Below, piece by piece: positions 17,265 to 25,779 of a stretch of 64,000 nt of DNA. Within the stretch, counting starts at the first letter, position 1, and the number at the start of each line of letters is the position of its first letter. The stretch spans positions 186,001-250,000 of the forward strand of contig NZ_ACJN02000002.1 in the NCBI RefSeq assembly GCF_000174435.1, read 5' to 3'. Position numbers and translations under genes: made by a program. The notes beneath the pieces are model-generated. The model did not search any database. It was given only the letters and a program-made list of their open reading frames with translations, and had not been told where the DNA came from. Origin of the DNA: Desulfonatronospira thiodismutans ASO3-1. GTDB taxonomy: Bacteria; Desulfobacterota; Desulfovibrionia; Desulfovibrionales; Desulfonatronovibrionaceae.

Positions 17265-17675
17265 ATGTCAGCCATCAAGGACTTCATAAACGAGCATGAC
17301 CGGTTTGCCCGCATGTCCGGAATCGAGCTGGTGGAAGTTAACCAGGGAAGCGCCCTGGCCCGCATGACAATCCAGGAAATGCATTTGAACGGCCTGGACA
17401 TGGTGCACGGCGGAGCACTGTTTACCCTGGCGGACCTGGCTTTTGCCGCGGCTTCCAATTCCCGCGGCCAGGCCGCGGTGGGAATAAACGCCTCAATAAG
17501 CTACATCCGTCCTGCCAAGGCCGGTACTGTACTTTCAGCCCAGGCCAGTGAGATTTTTTCCCACAGAACTTTGTCCGGGTACAGCGTAGAAGTCAAGAAC
17601 GACCAGGACAAACTCGTGGCAACCTTTCAGGGTACAGCCTTTAAAAAGGATTTCCCCCTGGTTCCAGGGGCATAA
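17265..17675 (+). CDS. PaaI-type hotdog thioesterase
   Basis: A 136-residue hotdog-fold protein. It has the family core NGLDMVHGGALFTLADLAFA (residues 42-61) with the catalytic region HGG, and the later strand GINASISYIRPAKAGTVL. It hydrolyses acyl- or aryl-CoA thioesters; the substrate is unknown. It is divergent from the regulator gene and starts a short run with the coiled-coil protein. Confidence 0.85.
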   Translation: MSAIKDFINEHDRFARMSGIELVEVNQGSALARMTIQEMHLNGLDMVHGGALFTLADLAFAAASNSRGQAAVGINASISYIRPAKAGTVLSAQASEIFSHRTLSGYSVEVKNDQDKLVATFQGTAFKKDFPLVPGA

Positions 17676-17700
17676 GCATCAAAGCCGACAGGAATCCGAC

Positions 17701-17889
17701 ATGTCCATTCGCCACCTGGCCCAGGAAATATACCGGTTGGAAAAGGAAATTTCCAGGCTCGAAAAAGTCCAGGCCGCAGCATCCGGCCAGGATATGCAGG
17801 ATCTGAGCTTTGAAATAAGCAGGTTGAAGAAGCAGCGCGATGAATTGAAGGCTCGTCTGGAATCCCGAAAGGAAAAACCCAGGTTTTAG
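17701..17889 (+). CDS. Small coiled-coil protein
   Basis: A 62-residue, highly charged protein with heptads of Leu/Ile (YRLEKEISRLEKV; FEISRLKKQRDELKARL). It is probably all helical and dimeric. It starts 25 bases after the thioesterase stop. There is no recognised family. Confidence 0.6.
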   Translation: MSIRHLAQEIYRLEKEISRLEKVQAAASGQDMQDLSFEISRLKKQRDELKARLESRKEKPRF

Positions 17890-17916
17890 GCGCTTTTTTG
17901 TCCTGAGGCATATGTA

Positions 17917-18035
17917 TATCGCTTTGCATATCGCATGGGAACCGGTCCTGTCTGCACTATTTTCATAATAAGCTGCAGCTTTCTCCCAAAAAAATCAGTA
18001 CTGGGTGCCTGACCCTGTCTTCTTTAGAAGCGATA
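17917..18035. repeat. Degenerate palindromic element family D, copy 1
   Basis: Terminal arms TATCGCTT/AAGCGATA enclose a core related to 20764-20901 and 47724-47850: GCATGGGAACCGG, CTGCACT, AGTACTGGG and GCCTGACCC. The arms differ from those of the other copies but are complementary within this copy. Confidence 0.55.
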
Positions 18036-18115
18036 AGCGGATACTTTCTTCAGCCATTAACAGATAACAGATAACAGATAACCGATAACCTTTAGGTCAT
18101 ACACAAAGATAAAAA

Positions 18116-18772
18116 ATGTTTGATATTTCTTACTTAGTCAACCAGGTAATCCCAATGGTCATCCCCCTTCTTCTGGGGGTCACCCTGCATGAAGTGGCCC
18201 ACGGCTACACTGCCTACCGCTTCGGCGATCCAACAGCCAGAAACGCCGGGCGTCTTTCCCTGAACCCCGTGCGTCACGCTGATCCATTCGGCACAGTTCT
18301 TCTGCCTTTGCTGCTTATACTCATGAAAAGCCCATTCCTGTTCGGCTGGGCCAAACCTGTACCTTTCAACCCCTCCTATTTCCAGGATGCCAGGAAAGGC
18401 ATCTTCTGGGTGGCCCTGGCCGGTCCCACGGCAAACTTTGCCCTGGCCGTGGCTTTTTTCCTGCTGCTGCAAGGCCTGGCCATTATGCAGCCTGTACTTG
18501 ACCCCGGCAATTCCGGATACCTGCAGCCGGTAATGATGGTGGCCTATTTCGGGATCTTCATAAATATCATCCTGGGGATTTTTAACCTGTTCCCCATCCC
18601 GCCCTTAGACGGCAGCAAGGTGCTGGCCACGTTTCTGCCCGGGCGCATGGCCGGGCAGTACATGCAGCTGGAAAAATACGGCTTTATCATTATTATCCTG
18701 CTGCTCTTTCTGGGCGTATTTCAGACTGTCTTCGGCCACGTGATAAATTTCGTTAACAGCCTGCTGTTCTAA
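18116..18772 (+). CDS. Site-2 protease family zinc metalloprotease (M50)
   Basis: A 218-residue integral membrane protease. It has HEVAHGY (residues 24-30, the HExxH zinc site) in the first helix, then FGDPTARNAGRLSLNP typical of the short M50 group. The second zinc ligand region, FNLFPIPPLDGSK, is near residue 160. Five or six membrane segments are seen. It is followed by trpS, a pairing common in related genomes. Intramembrane substrates are unknown. Confidence 0.9.
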   Translation: MFDISYLVNQVIPMVIPLLLGVTLHEVAHGYTAYRFGDPTARNAGRLSLNPVRHADPFGTVLLPLLLILMKSPFLFGWAKPVPFNPSYFQDARKGIFWVALAGPTANFALAVAFFLLLQGLAIMQPVLDPGNSGYLQPVMMVAYFGIFINIILGIFNLFPIPPLDGSKVLATFLPGRMAGQYMQLEKYGFIIIILLLFLGVFQTVFGHVINFVNSLLF

Positions 18773-18805
18773 ACAGCCGGTAATTTTTTGCCCGCATACA
18801 GCATG

Positions 18806-18993
18806 TGACTGCAAAAAGTCATTTTTGTCACGCGAAGACGCGTGACAGACGTCAGAGATCAGAGGTCCCCGGTGAAACACCCCAAAGGGGACCCCGGTTT
18901 CACGGGGCAAGCAGGGGTCAGTAAAATCAAAGCTTTATGTAGATTGTTGATTTCTGAATTTTTCATTTCCCGACTTTTTGCAAGAGCATCATA
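18806..18993. repeat. Palindromic element family E, copy 1
   Basis: Begins GTGACTGCAAAAAGTC and ends CGACTTTTTGCA. Inside are GTCACGCG...CGCGTGAC, GACGTCAGAGATC and GGTGAAAC...GTTTCACGG arms. The reverse complement of 50027-50247 matches through most of its length. Confidence 0.7.
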
Positions 18994-19051
18994 CAGCTGT
19001 AAAAAATTAACTGATAACCTTTAACTCTCAAGTCAGACAGGTAATAAATCT

Positions 19052-20050
19052 ATGCGACAAGGCGGTGAAAAACGGGTGGTGTCCGGGATGCGGCCCACAG
19101 GACCACTACATCTGGGACATTACTTCGGAGTGCTGCAGAACTGGGTGGATTTTCAGGAAAACTATACCTGCTACTATTTTGTTGCGGACTGGCACGCCCT
19201 GACCAGCGAGTACGCTGAGCCCAGAAAAATCAAGCCCTTTGTGGCCGAGCTGGTCAAGGACTGGATCGCCTCCGGTCTGGACCCGGAAAAGTGTGTCCTC
19301 TTCCAGCAGTCTCTCATCAAGGAACATGCAGAGCTGAATCTTCTGCTGAGCATGATCACACCTCTGGGCTGGCTGGAGCGCAACCCCACCTACAAGGAGA
19401 TAAGGCAGGAGCTCATCAACAAGGACCTGAACACCCACGGCTTTCTGGGTTATCCCGTGCTCCAGGCCGCAGACATTCTCATCTACCGCCCGGACTTTGT
19501 CCCTGTGGGGCATGACCAGCTTCCCCACCTGGAGCTGACCCGGGAAATCGCCAGACGCTTCAACCACCTGTACGGAGACTTCCTGCCCGAGCCCCAGGCC
19601 AAGCTGACAGAGTCCGCCAAGCTGCCCGGCCTGGACGGGCGCAAGATGAGCAAGAGCTACGGCAACTGCATCTACCTCGGAGAGGAGATGGAGACCATCC
19701 GGCCCAAGGTCATGAGCATGCTCACTGATACCAGCCGCATGCGCAAAGCCGATCCCGGCGACCCCGAGGTCTGCAACCTGTACCCTTATCACCGGCTTAT
19801 GACCCCGGAAGAGACCTGCCGGGAAATCCGGGAAAACTGCACCCAGGCCAAATGGGGTTGCGTGGACTGCAAAAAGCTGCTTTTGACCCACCTGGAAGAA
19901 TTCCTGGCCCCCATACAGGAAAGAAGAAGGCGGATGGATGACCACCCGGAGCTTCTAAGTGAGATACTGAACACCGGCAATACCCAGGCCAGGCATGAAG
20001 CAGCCCGGACCATGGAACTTATCCGGGAAAAGCTGGGCTTTGATTTTTAA
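19052..20050 (+). CDS. trpS: Tryptophan--tRNA ligase
   Basis: A 332-residue class I aminoacyl-tRNA synthetase that charges tRNA-Trp. Seen: the HIGH-type motif in PLHLGHYFG (residues 18-26), the Trp-site region and GRKMSKSYGN near residue 195. Length is normal for bacteria. The start ATG 19052 gives the standard N-terminus (RVVSGMRPTG). Family E elements lie on both sides of the gene. Confidence 0.96.
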   Translation: MRQGGEKRVVSGMRPTGPLHLGHYFGVLQNWVDFQENYTCYYFVADWHALTSEYAEPRKIKPFVAELVKDWIASGLDPEKCVLFQQSLIKEHAELNLLLSMITPLGWLERNPTYKEIRQELINKDLNTHGFLGYPVLQAADILIYRPDFVPVGHDQLPHLELTREIARRFNHLYGDFLPEPQAKLTESAKLPGLDGRKMSKSYGNCIYLGEEMETIRPKVMSMLTDTSRMRKADPGDPEVCNLYPYHRLMTPEETCREIRENCTQAKWGCVDCKKLLLTHLEEFLAPIQERRRRMDDHPELLSEILNTGNTQARHEAARTMELIREKLGFDF

Positions 20051-20188
20051 GATACGCCTGCAAAAAGTCGGATTATGAGTAATTCAGCAATGAATCGAAC
20101 TCCTAAGCTTTGTTTTTACTGACTCCTGACCCCTGTCTCCTGACTCCCGCGACTGCAAAAAAAACTTTTTGCAGTCGCATCTTTTAAA
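20050..20188. repeat. Palindromic element family E, copy 2, with terminal hairpin
   Basis: Starts just at the trpS stop (GATACGCCTGCAAAAAGTC) and ends in a perfect hairpin GCGACTGCAAAAA-AAAC-TTTTTGCAGTCGC (20149-20178) that could serve as the trpS terminator. The 50211-50240 hairpin has the same form with a compensated base pair (GTGAC/GTCAC). Confidence 0.65.
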
Positions 20189-20255
20189 TGACCGTCGTCT
20201 TCACAGCAAAATTTTTCAAAATAATTCGGTCCCTCATGTTCCTGTGCCCTGTTAG

Positions 20256-20714
20256 TTAAACCATGGTGTTCAGCATGGACCCCTGGCCCGGCATTCCAGG
20301 CATGGGTCCTGCTCCTGGTCCCGCACCTGCTGAGTTCATTCCCGCCGGAGCTCCAAATGCCGATCCACCTGCAGGCATGCCCTGCATCGGGCTTGCACCT
20401 CCCATGGGCTGAGGCTGAGTGGCACCCGGCATGCCGATACCAGGGGACTGCTGCGCCCCGTCTGCCAGCGGCATATTGTTTACTGTTTTTTGAGCCTCTT
20501 CTTCCAGGGACATTTTAGCCGGCTCCTTATTTTTCATCTCCATGGGATTCTGAGACTTTTCCGGAGCAGGCTTTTCAGGTCTGCCTGTTTTCGGGGCGTT
20601 CAATTCATTGTTTTTGTCTGTTGTTTCTGGTCCTTGGGGCTTTTTGACCTGGTCTTTTTTCTGGACGTCATGCCCCATTGATCCCAGGCTTACTCCCCCT
20701 TCGATTTCCGCCAT
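20256..20714 (-). CDS. Low-complexity Met/Gly/Pro-rich protein, unknown function
   Basis: A 152-residue protein with a good ribosome site (GGAGG) eight bases before ATG 20714. The first half is charged and Lys/Pro-rich; residues 85-150 are Gly, Pro and Met-rich (GMPGATQPQPMGG; GPGAGPMPGMPGQG). No signal peptide or transmembrane segment is visible. It is probably intrinsically disordered and stands alone between repeats. No family is recognised. Confidence 0.6.
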   Translation of the reverse strand: MAEIEGGVSLGSMGHDVQKKDQVKKPQGPETTDKNNELNAPKTGRPEKPAPEKSQNPMEMKNKEPAKMSLEEEAQKTVNNMPLADGAQQSPGIGMPGATQPQPMGGASPMQGMPAGGSAFGAPAGMNSAGAGPGAGPMPGMPGQGSMLNTMV

Positions 20715-20763
20715 AAAGCACCTCCATTGTTTGTTGATGAGGGACCGAAAATTTAAAAAGCTG

Positions 20764-20901
20764 GTAACAGCTCAGCCGTCTACATATGGCATGGGGACCG
20801 GGTCTTCCCGCACTGATTTTTTAAAAACTCAGCCATCCTTCAGAAAAATAAGTACTGGGCTGCCTGCCCCCAGTTTTCCTTAAAAAAGGCTGAACTGTTA
20901 C
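20764..20901. repeat. Palindromic element family D, copy 2
   Basis: Arms GTAACAGCTCAGCC/GGCTGAACTGTTAC; core CATATGGCATGGGGACCGG, CCCGCACTGATTTTT, AAGTACTGGGCTGCC. Related to 17917-18035 and 47724-47850. Confidence 0.65.
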
Positions 20902-21445
20902 AAAAGCTGTAACGCTTTCTCATTGCATGGTCAGCGTAACTGGTACACCCGGCACTGCCGGCTTGCCCTTGGTCACGCTCTCTGCGTAAAAAAACAAAAG
21001 GCCCAGAGGCTAAGTCCAGGGTCAGAAAAAAATTCCGCAAACGATAACCAACGTCTCACACTTTTTATGACTACATAAACCTCGAAAAAATCCCTGCCCA
21101 GGCCCACCCCAATCGGGCTCACCCAGCCTGCCCCCCGGTATTTTTTTCCCAACAGGGCCTTCTATATGAATATCAAAGCAACAGCCATGCCCTTCAAAGC
21201 AATAAGATCGTGAATACTTGAATTTCTACTTTTTATCTGTTTAATACGAACAATTATAATTTTGTGTGGAATGAAAAAACAATGTCAGTTTGTACTGCAT
21301 ACACAATCTTAATCTTTTACAGGACTATTAAGTGCCTTTATGACACACAAGCGGTTATACAGACATGTATTGACTATTTTAAATCACAGGAAATAAGACA
21401 ATAATTTCTAAAGGATAAATGAAATTTATCGATGATTGTCAAATC
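20902..21445. other. Long non-coding upstream region of cytochrome gene
   Basis: About 540 bases with no credible ORF. The right half (21175-21440) is very AT-rich. It precedes a sigma-54 promoter and could carry binding sites for an enhancer-binding protein; no repeated site was identified by eye. Confidence 0.4.
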
Positions 21446-21461
21446 TGGCACAACCATTGCT
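21446..21461 (+). promoter_or_regulatory. Sigma-54 promoter of the cytochrome c3 gene
   Basis: TGGCAC-AACCA-TTGCT matches the -24/-12 consensus exactly, 130 bases upstream of ATG 21592. Confidence 0.75.
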
Positions 21462-21591
21462 TTACGAAAGGAGTGATCAGTACAGGTTTATAACGAAAAC
21501 TCGTATTTGACATTTTTTTTACTTATATTTTATCATTCAACCGGCATGTGCCTCAATTCACAATGCCATAAACACATAAGGAGGTGTAGTT

Positions 21592-22074
21592 ATGAGAAAA
21601 TCTGTTGTCATCGGTACGGTGGTCGCCTTTTTTTTCGGCTTCCTGGTGCTTCCGAGCATTTATGCAGGGCTCACCACTCAGCACGAGGAAAAGGATCAGG
21701 ACATGGAGTACGAATTCGGCTCATATGCGGACGAATGGATGCTCTATGCCCCTGAAGAGTACGTGGAAGAAGAGGGGGAGATGGAATATGACCCTGTTCC
21801 TTTCTCGCACACAGTGCACGGGGATTATGACTGTGGCGAATGCCATCACGACGAGCAGGGTGACCCCTTGGATGAAACCAACGAGATTACAGGCTGCATG
21901 AGCGAGGGCTGTCACGACATGGCAGTGGCTGAAGATGCTGATGACGAAAGAGACATCAGGTACTTCGAAAAGGCCTATCACGACCAGTGCATGGACTGCC
22001 ACCGCGACATGACCAGGGAAGGTGAAGAAACCGGTCCAGTAGCATGCAATGATTGCCATACAGGCGGCGAATAA
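21592..22074 (+). CDS. Acidic tetraheme class III cytochrome c (cytochrome c3 family)
   Basis: A 160-residue periplasmic cytochrome. The signal peptide is residues 1-25 (hydrophobic VVAFFFGFLVLP). Four heme sites: CGECH, CMSEGCH (the CX4CH type), CMDCH and CNDCH, plus axial-ligand histidines such as FSHTVHGDYD. Between signal and heme domain lies a very acidic stretch (EEYVEEEGEMEY). It would carry electrons from formate dehydrogenase or hydrogenase in the periplasm. It has its own sigma-54 promoter and a classical terminator. It is longer at the N-terminus than typical cytochrome c3. Confidence 0.9.
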   Translation: MRKSVVIGTVVAFFFGFLVLPSIYAGLTTQHEEKDQDMEYEFGSYADEWMLYAPEEYVEEEGEMEYDPVPFSHTVHGDYDCGECHHDEQGDPLDETNEITGCMSEGCHDMAVAEDADDERDIRYFEKAYHDQCMDCHRDMTREGEETGPVACNDCHTGGE

Positions 22075-22084
22075 TTCCTGGAAC

Positions 22085-22113
22085 AAAAAAGGGGAGTGCT
22101 CGCTCCCCTTTTT
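22085..22113 (+). terminator. Rho-independent terminator of the cytochrome gene
   Basis: AAAAAAGGGGAG-TGCTCG-CTCCCCTTTTT, 11 bases after the stop codon. Confidence 0.9.
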
Positions 22114-22125
22114 ACCAGCTTAGCT

Positions 22126-22161
22126 GATACGCCTGCAAAAAGTAAGTTCTGCAGGCGTATC
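22126..22161. terminator. Hairpin GATACGCCTGCA/TGCAGGCGTATC
   Basis: A perfect 12-base stem between convergent genes. It shares the CCTGCAAAAAGT string with family E elements. It could end transcription of the S9 peptidase gene coming from the right. Confidence 0.5.
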
Positions 22162-22191
22162 GTTTAAACCCTGACCCCCTGCACGATAGTA

Positions 22192-24264
22192 TCAGTCCAG
22201 CGATTCAGGTGCTTCCACCTCTACCTCCTCAAGATCATAAATTATCTCCGCCAGCCTCTGGGCCACCTCGGTGGGCACATCGGTCTGACCGCGTCCGCCC
22301 AGAAAGCTGGCCAGAAACCTTTCCAGTTCCACAAAAAAGGCCAGCCTGTTCTGCGGTCTGGCAAAACCGTGCCCTTCATCCGGGGCCACCAGGTACTGCA
22401 CCACCTGACCCTGGTCCCTGAGGGCGGCTACTATCTGGTCTGACTCCCGCTTGGGCACCCTGGGGTCATTGGCCCCCTGAGCCACCAGCAGCGGGGCCTG
22501 GATATTCTCAGCCGAAAAAAGCGGGGACTGCTCCTTCAGGCGTTGCCTGTCCTCCGGATCTTCAGGATCACCAACCCTTAGCTTGAAGGACTTGAGTATG
22601 GGCTTCCAGTACTCCGGCACAGATTCTATCAGGGTAATGATATTCGACGGCCCGACCATGGAAGCCCCTGCGGCGTAAAGATCCGGGGTGAAGGCCAGGC
22701 CGGCCAGGGTAGCAAAACCACCGTAGGAGGCCCCGTAAATACCTACATGATCCGAGTCTACAACACCCTCTTCAATGAGATGCTTCACTCCATCGGTGAT
22801 GTCGTGCTGCATGTAGCCCGTGCCCCACTCTTTGTTGCCGGCATTCAAAAACTCTTTTCCAAATCCGGAAGAGCCCCTGTAATTTGGCTGCAGCACTGCA
22901 TATCCCCGGTTGGCCAGAAACTGTGCCTGGGGATCATAACCCCAGTAGTCCCTGACCCAGGGACCTCCATGGGGCATGACCACCAGGGCCAGGTCCTCCG
23001 GCTCCACACCCCTGGGCAGGGTAAGGTAGGCCGGAATCTCCAGCCCGTCCCGGGCCTCGTACCTTATAGGCTCCATGCTGGCCAGGTACTGAGTAGGCAG
23101 GTCCGGCCGGGAACGATAGAGCAGATCGACCTCTCCGGAGTCCCGGTCATACAGATATACCGAGCCGGGATCAACGTCGCGGCTGACGCTGATGATCCAC
23201 ATGTCTTCATCCTGGGTCCTGGAACGAAAAGTTATATCGCCTTCAGGGAGCATGGCCCTTATCCTTTCGTAATCCTCCTTGAATTCATCTTCGTGAAAGT
23301 AAACCCGCTCTTTATCACCGTCGTAGTAGGTGGCCAGGAGCTCGTCAGTAACCCGGGAAAATATGGCCCCTCCAAAGTCAACCTCTCCTTCGGGGTCTTT
23401 TTCCACAAGTTCTTTATCACCGCTTTGGGGATCAAAAAGAACCAGCCTGGTCAAATCTGCATCGCCCCTGTTGGTTACCAGATAAACCCGGTCGTTGTCA
23501 TAACCCCGCGGCAGATGTGCTATTCTGGCGCTTTCCCCGAAATCCACCCGGTAGACCTGCTCCAGTTCACCTTCTTCCAGCTTCAGGATTTCTGTGCCCC
23601 CATCAGGAGTCTCTCTGGATGCAAACCTGATGCGACCGTATTCATCCACCTTCCAGCTGGTAATATTGTGCTCGTTTTTAAATATCAGCTCGCGCTCGCC
23701 GCTTTGAACATGAATCTTGTAAACATCGTGCAAAGCAGGATCGCGGTTGTTCACCGCAACCACGACATACTCCGGTTTTTCCTCTGGCCTGGCTATCACC
23801 CTGGTCTGGACCCCTTCGTAGTCTGTCAGGGCTCTTGATTCAGGCACATCAGCATCCTCAGCTGTTTCCCCCGCAGGATCCACGGCATACAGGTTGAAAT
23901 TTTCATCCCCCTGTTTATCCTGGGCATAAAGAATATTTTCACTGTCCCTGCTCCAGAAAAACATCCTTATGGGATGCTCGTCGTCGGTCAGGGGCCTGGC
24001 TTCTTCAAAAGAATCTTCCCGGTCCTTGACCCAGATATTCATCACCCCCTGGAACTTTTGCCTGAAGGCTATTTTTTCTCCATCAGGAGATATTGTTGCG
24101 CTGTCCATTTCCGGGTCATCGAAAAAAAGCTCCCTGTCCAGAAGAGGCGGCAGATCCTCAAGATAATCCAGCTTGTTACCGGACTCTCCAAGGGCATTAA
24201 CAGGAAATGCAATCGTCAGACATGCAAACACTGCAAACCATAACAAGACCGTAAGACTTTTCAT
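22192..24264 (-). CDS. Exported S9 family prolyl oligopeptidase-like peptidase
   Basis: A 690-residue serine peptidase with a signal peptide (residues 1-25, cleavage after VNALG). Residues 40-400 form a beta-propeller, with WD-like repeats such as SPDGEKIAF and WSRDSENILY. The alpha/beta-hydrolase domain follows, with the nucleophile in GASYGGFA (about 530), acid in GANDPRVP and histidine in DEGHGF. It would act on short peptides in the periplasm. It is a single gene between two sigma-54 controlled loci in opposite orientation. Confidence 0.9.
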   Translation of the reverse strand: MKSLTVLLWFAVFACLTIAFPVNALGESGNKLDYLEDLPPLLDRELFFDDPEMDSATISPDGEKIAFRQKFQGVMNIWVKDREDSFEEARPLTDDEHPIRMFFWSRDSENILYAQDKQGDENFNLYAVDPAGETAEDADVPESRALTDYEGVQTRVIARPEEKPEYVVVAVNNRDPALHDVYKIHVQSGERELIFKNEHNITSWKVDEYGRIRFASRETPDGGTEILKLEEGELEQVYRVDFGESARIAHLPRGYDNDRVYLVTNRGDADLTRLVLFDPQSGDKELVEKDPEGEVDFGGAIFSRVTDELLATYYDGDKERVYFHEDEFKEDYERIRAMLPEGDITFRSRTQDEDMWIISVSRDVDPGSVYLYDRDSGEVDLLYRSRPDLPTQYLASMEPIRYEARDGLEIPAYLTLPRGVEPEDLALVVMPHGGPWVRDYWGYDPQAQFLANRGYAVLQPNYRGSSGFGKEFLNAGNKEWGTGYMQHDITDGVKHLIEEGVVDSDHVGIYGASYGGFATLAGLAFTPDLYAAGASMVGPSNIITLIESVPEYWKPILKSFKLRVGDPEDPEDRQRLKEQSPLFSAENIQAPLLVAQGANDPRVPKRESDQIVAALRDQGQVVQYLVAPDEGHGFARPQNRLAFFVELERFLASFLGGRGQTDVPTEVAQRLAEIIYDLEEVEVEAPESLD

Positions 24265-24547
24265 TAAGCTTCCTCCGTTGCAACTTATTTTATAAAAGAC
24301 AGCAAGGCGTTTCCCCTGTTTTCTTTAATAGTGAGGATCATAATCCCATTTTTTACTTTCGAGGTCAAAACCTCCATGGGCAGCCTGGATTTTATTTCAG
24401 GCCTTATGCCTGCTGCAACCCCATGGCCCATTGCTATGCCAGAATTGCACACAAAGGTTCCTGGCCGGACAATAAAAGCTTTACCTCCTGCAGAATTCAA
24501 ACCGCCAACCCCCTGGAACACAAGAATAAAAACAGCTGTAATTCTCT

Positions 24548-24563
24548 TGGCATGAACGTTGCT
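24548..24563 (+). promoter_or_regulatory. Sigma-54 promoter upstream of the GAPGEQP-repeat protein
   Basis: TGGCAT-GAACG-TTGCT, a one-base variant of the -24/-12 consensus, 155 bases upstream of ATG 24719. An inverted repeat AACAGGCTTT...AAAGCCTG (about 24600-24628) lies between. The rest of 24265-24718 holds no convincing gene. Confidence 0.65.
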
Positions 24564-24718
24564 AATAAAATATTAAAGAAGCTTCAAGGCTTAATATATA
24601 ACAGGCTTTAACTATTGCAAAAGCCTGTTATATCTTATTTTTGTGAGCCGGCTGCAAAGCCGCCCTCATTCTGCTCTGCAGATTGAGCCGAATTTTCAAA
24701 TAAAAACCGGAGGTACTC

Positions 24719-25171
24719 ATGTTTTCACAGTTTACAAACAAAATTCTAAGCATCACTTTTGTATTGATGCTGGTTCTCGGCCTGGGGCTCAAAGCCCAGG
24801 CCCAGGAAGGCTACCAGCCTGATTCCCCTGGCGACCCAGGAGCTGAAGATCCAGGAGCTCCTGATGCACCTGAACCACCCGCTGGAACCCAGGAACCCGG
24901 GGCTCCCGGTGAACAGCCTGGAGCACCTGGAGAGCAGCCTGGTGCTCCTGGAGAACAACCCGGAGCACCTGGAGAGCAGCCTGGTGCTCCTGGAGAACAA
25001 CCCGGAGCACCGGGTGAGCAACCTGGGACTCCTGGAGAACAGCCGGGCGCACCGGAAGCTCCTGAAGGCTACCAGGCTCCTGACGCCTACGACCCTCCCG
25101 AAGGGTATGAACCTCCTGAAGGATACGAACCCCCGGAAGAGCAGGAACCTGGTGATGAACCGGCATTCTGA
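24719..25171 (+). CDS. Secreted GAPGEQP-repeat protein
   Basis: A 150-residue protein with a ribosome site GGAGG (24709-24713). The signal peptide is residues 1-29 (ending KAQAQ). A run of eight heptads (GAPGEQP, one GTPGEQP) covers about residues 61-112; then come EGYQAPDAYDPP and EGYEPPEGYEPP repeats and a C-terminal DEPAF. The heptads are collagen-like only in having Gly and Pro; the period is seven, not three. The strongly acidic, Pro-rich make-up suggests an extended surface or periplasmic polymer-like protein. The related ends of 26336 and 26593 (EPAF, EPGF) mark a family. Function unknown. Confidence 0.8.
   Translation: MFSQFTNKILSITFVLMLVLGLGLKAQAQEGYQPDSPGDPGAEDPGAPDAPEPPAGTQEPGAPGEQPGAPGEQPGAPGEQPGAPGEQPGAPGEQPGAPGEQPGTPGEQPGAPEAPEGYQAPDAYDPPEGYEPPEGYEPPEEQEPGDEPAF
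24896..25045 (+). repeat. 21/42-base tandem repeat in coding sequence
   Basis: DNA repeats encoding GAPGEQP alternate two codon versions (GGAGCACCTGGAGAGCAGCC and GGTGCTCCTGGAGAACAACC), giving a 42-base super-unit. This suggests expansion by slippage or unequal crossing over. Confidence 0.8.
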
Positions 25172-25433
25172 TAACTTTCAAATTTTGCCTCAAAAGTTTG
25201 CAGCCTGACAAGCAGGTGCAAAGCAGGCAAAAGAGGTTGAGCGCTCTCATACAGCTCCTTCCTCCTTATTACCGGAAACACCGGTAAACAGCACAACCTG
25301 GCGGCTGCAGCGTCCATGAACAGCTGCAGCCGCCCAAAAATACTCGATTTCCCTGCATAAAGCCCTGCATGTCTTAAACCCCCTTCCGCCCCGGAAGTGC
25401 TCTCGCCAAGTCCATTGAAAATACTGGAAAATC

Positions 25434-25534
25434 GTAACCATTCAGGACCCCTTGGTGTTGATTACTGGCACAGGCCTGGGAACTGTCCCCAGGCACGCCA
25501 GAGGCGTGATTTCGGTACCCTCCTGAATGGTTAC
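25434..25534. repeat. Palindromic element family A, copy 2 (short)
   Basis: Arms GTAACCATTCAGGA.../...TCCTGAATGGTTAC; internal GGGAACTGTCCCC and CACGCCAGAGGCGTG. A shortened form of 9942-10143. The gap 25172-25779 otherwise shows nothing I can call. Confidence 0.75.
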
Positions 25535-25779
25535 GGAAAATCAGTCACCTGTGCATCAGCCTCGTTATCTTAAAAAGACCGGCTGAACAGGCAGATTTTG
25601 TAAAGCTGCAAATATGGGTGGTGCACCAGCTTCAGCCATACTGCGCAAGTGCACACTTTTAAAGTGTGTCATTTTTGTCATATGTGCATATATCACTTGG
25701 AAGATAATTTTATGCTGAACTGCAATAAAAAAGCAATAAGCCCGCCCCAGGCATCCAAAAAGACCAAAAAATAAATCAG

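Noticed and set aside
21507-21755. Plus-strand frame overlapping the cytochrome start
   Set aside because: Different frame from the heme-motif protein and without protein character.
22747-23838. 363-residue open frame on the plus strand
   Set aside because: Antisense to the S9 peptidase; no domain signature or ribosome site.
24285-24521. 78-residue minus-strand frame with CNSGIAMGHG, faintly like a dehydratase fragment
   Set aside because: No ribosome site, no consistent similarity over its length, and it overlaps the upstream regions of the S9 and repeat-protein genes.
24896-25045. Tandem repeats that could be mistaken for a CRISPR array
   Set aside because: Units are contiguous, in frame and encode GAPGEQP; there are no spacers.
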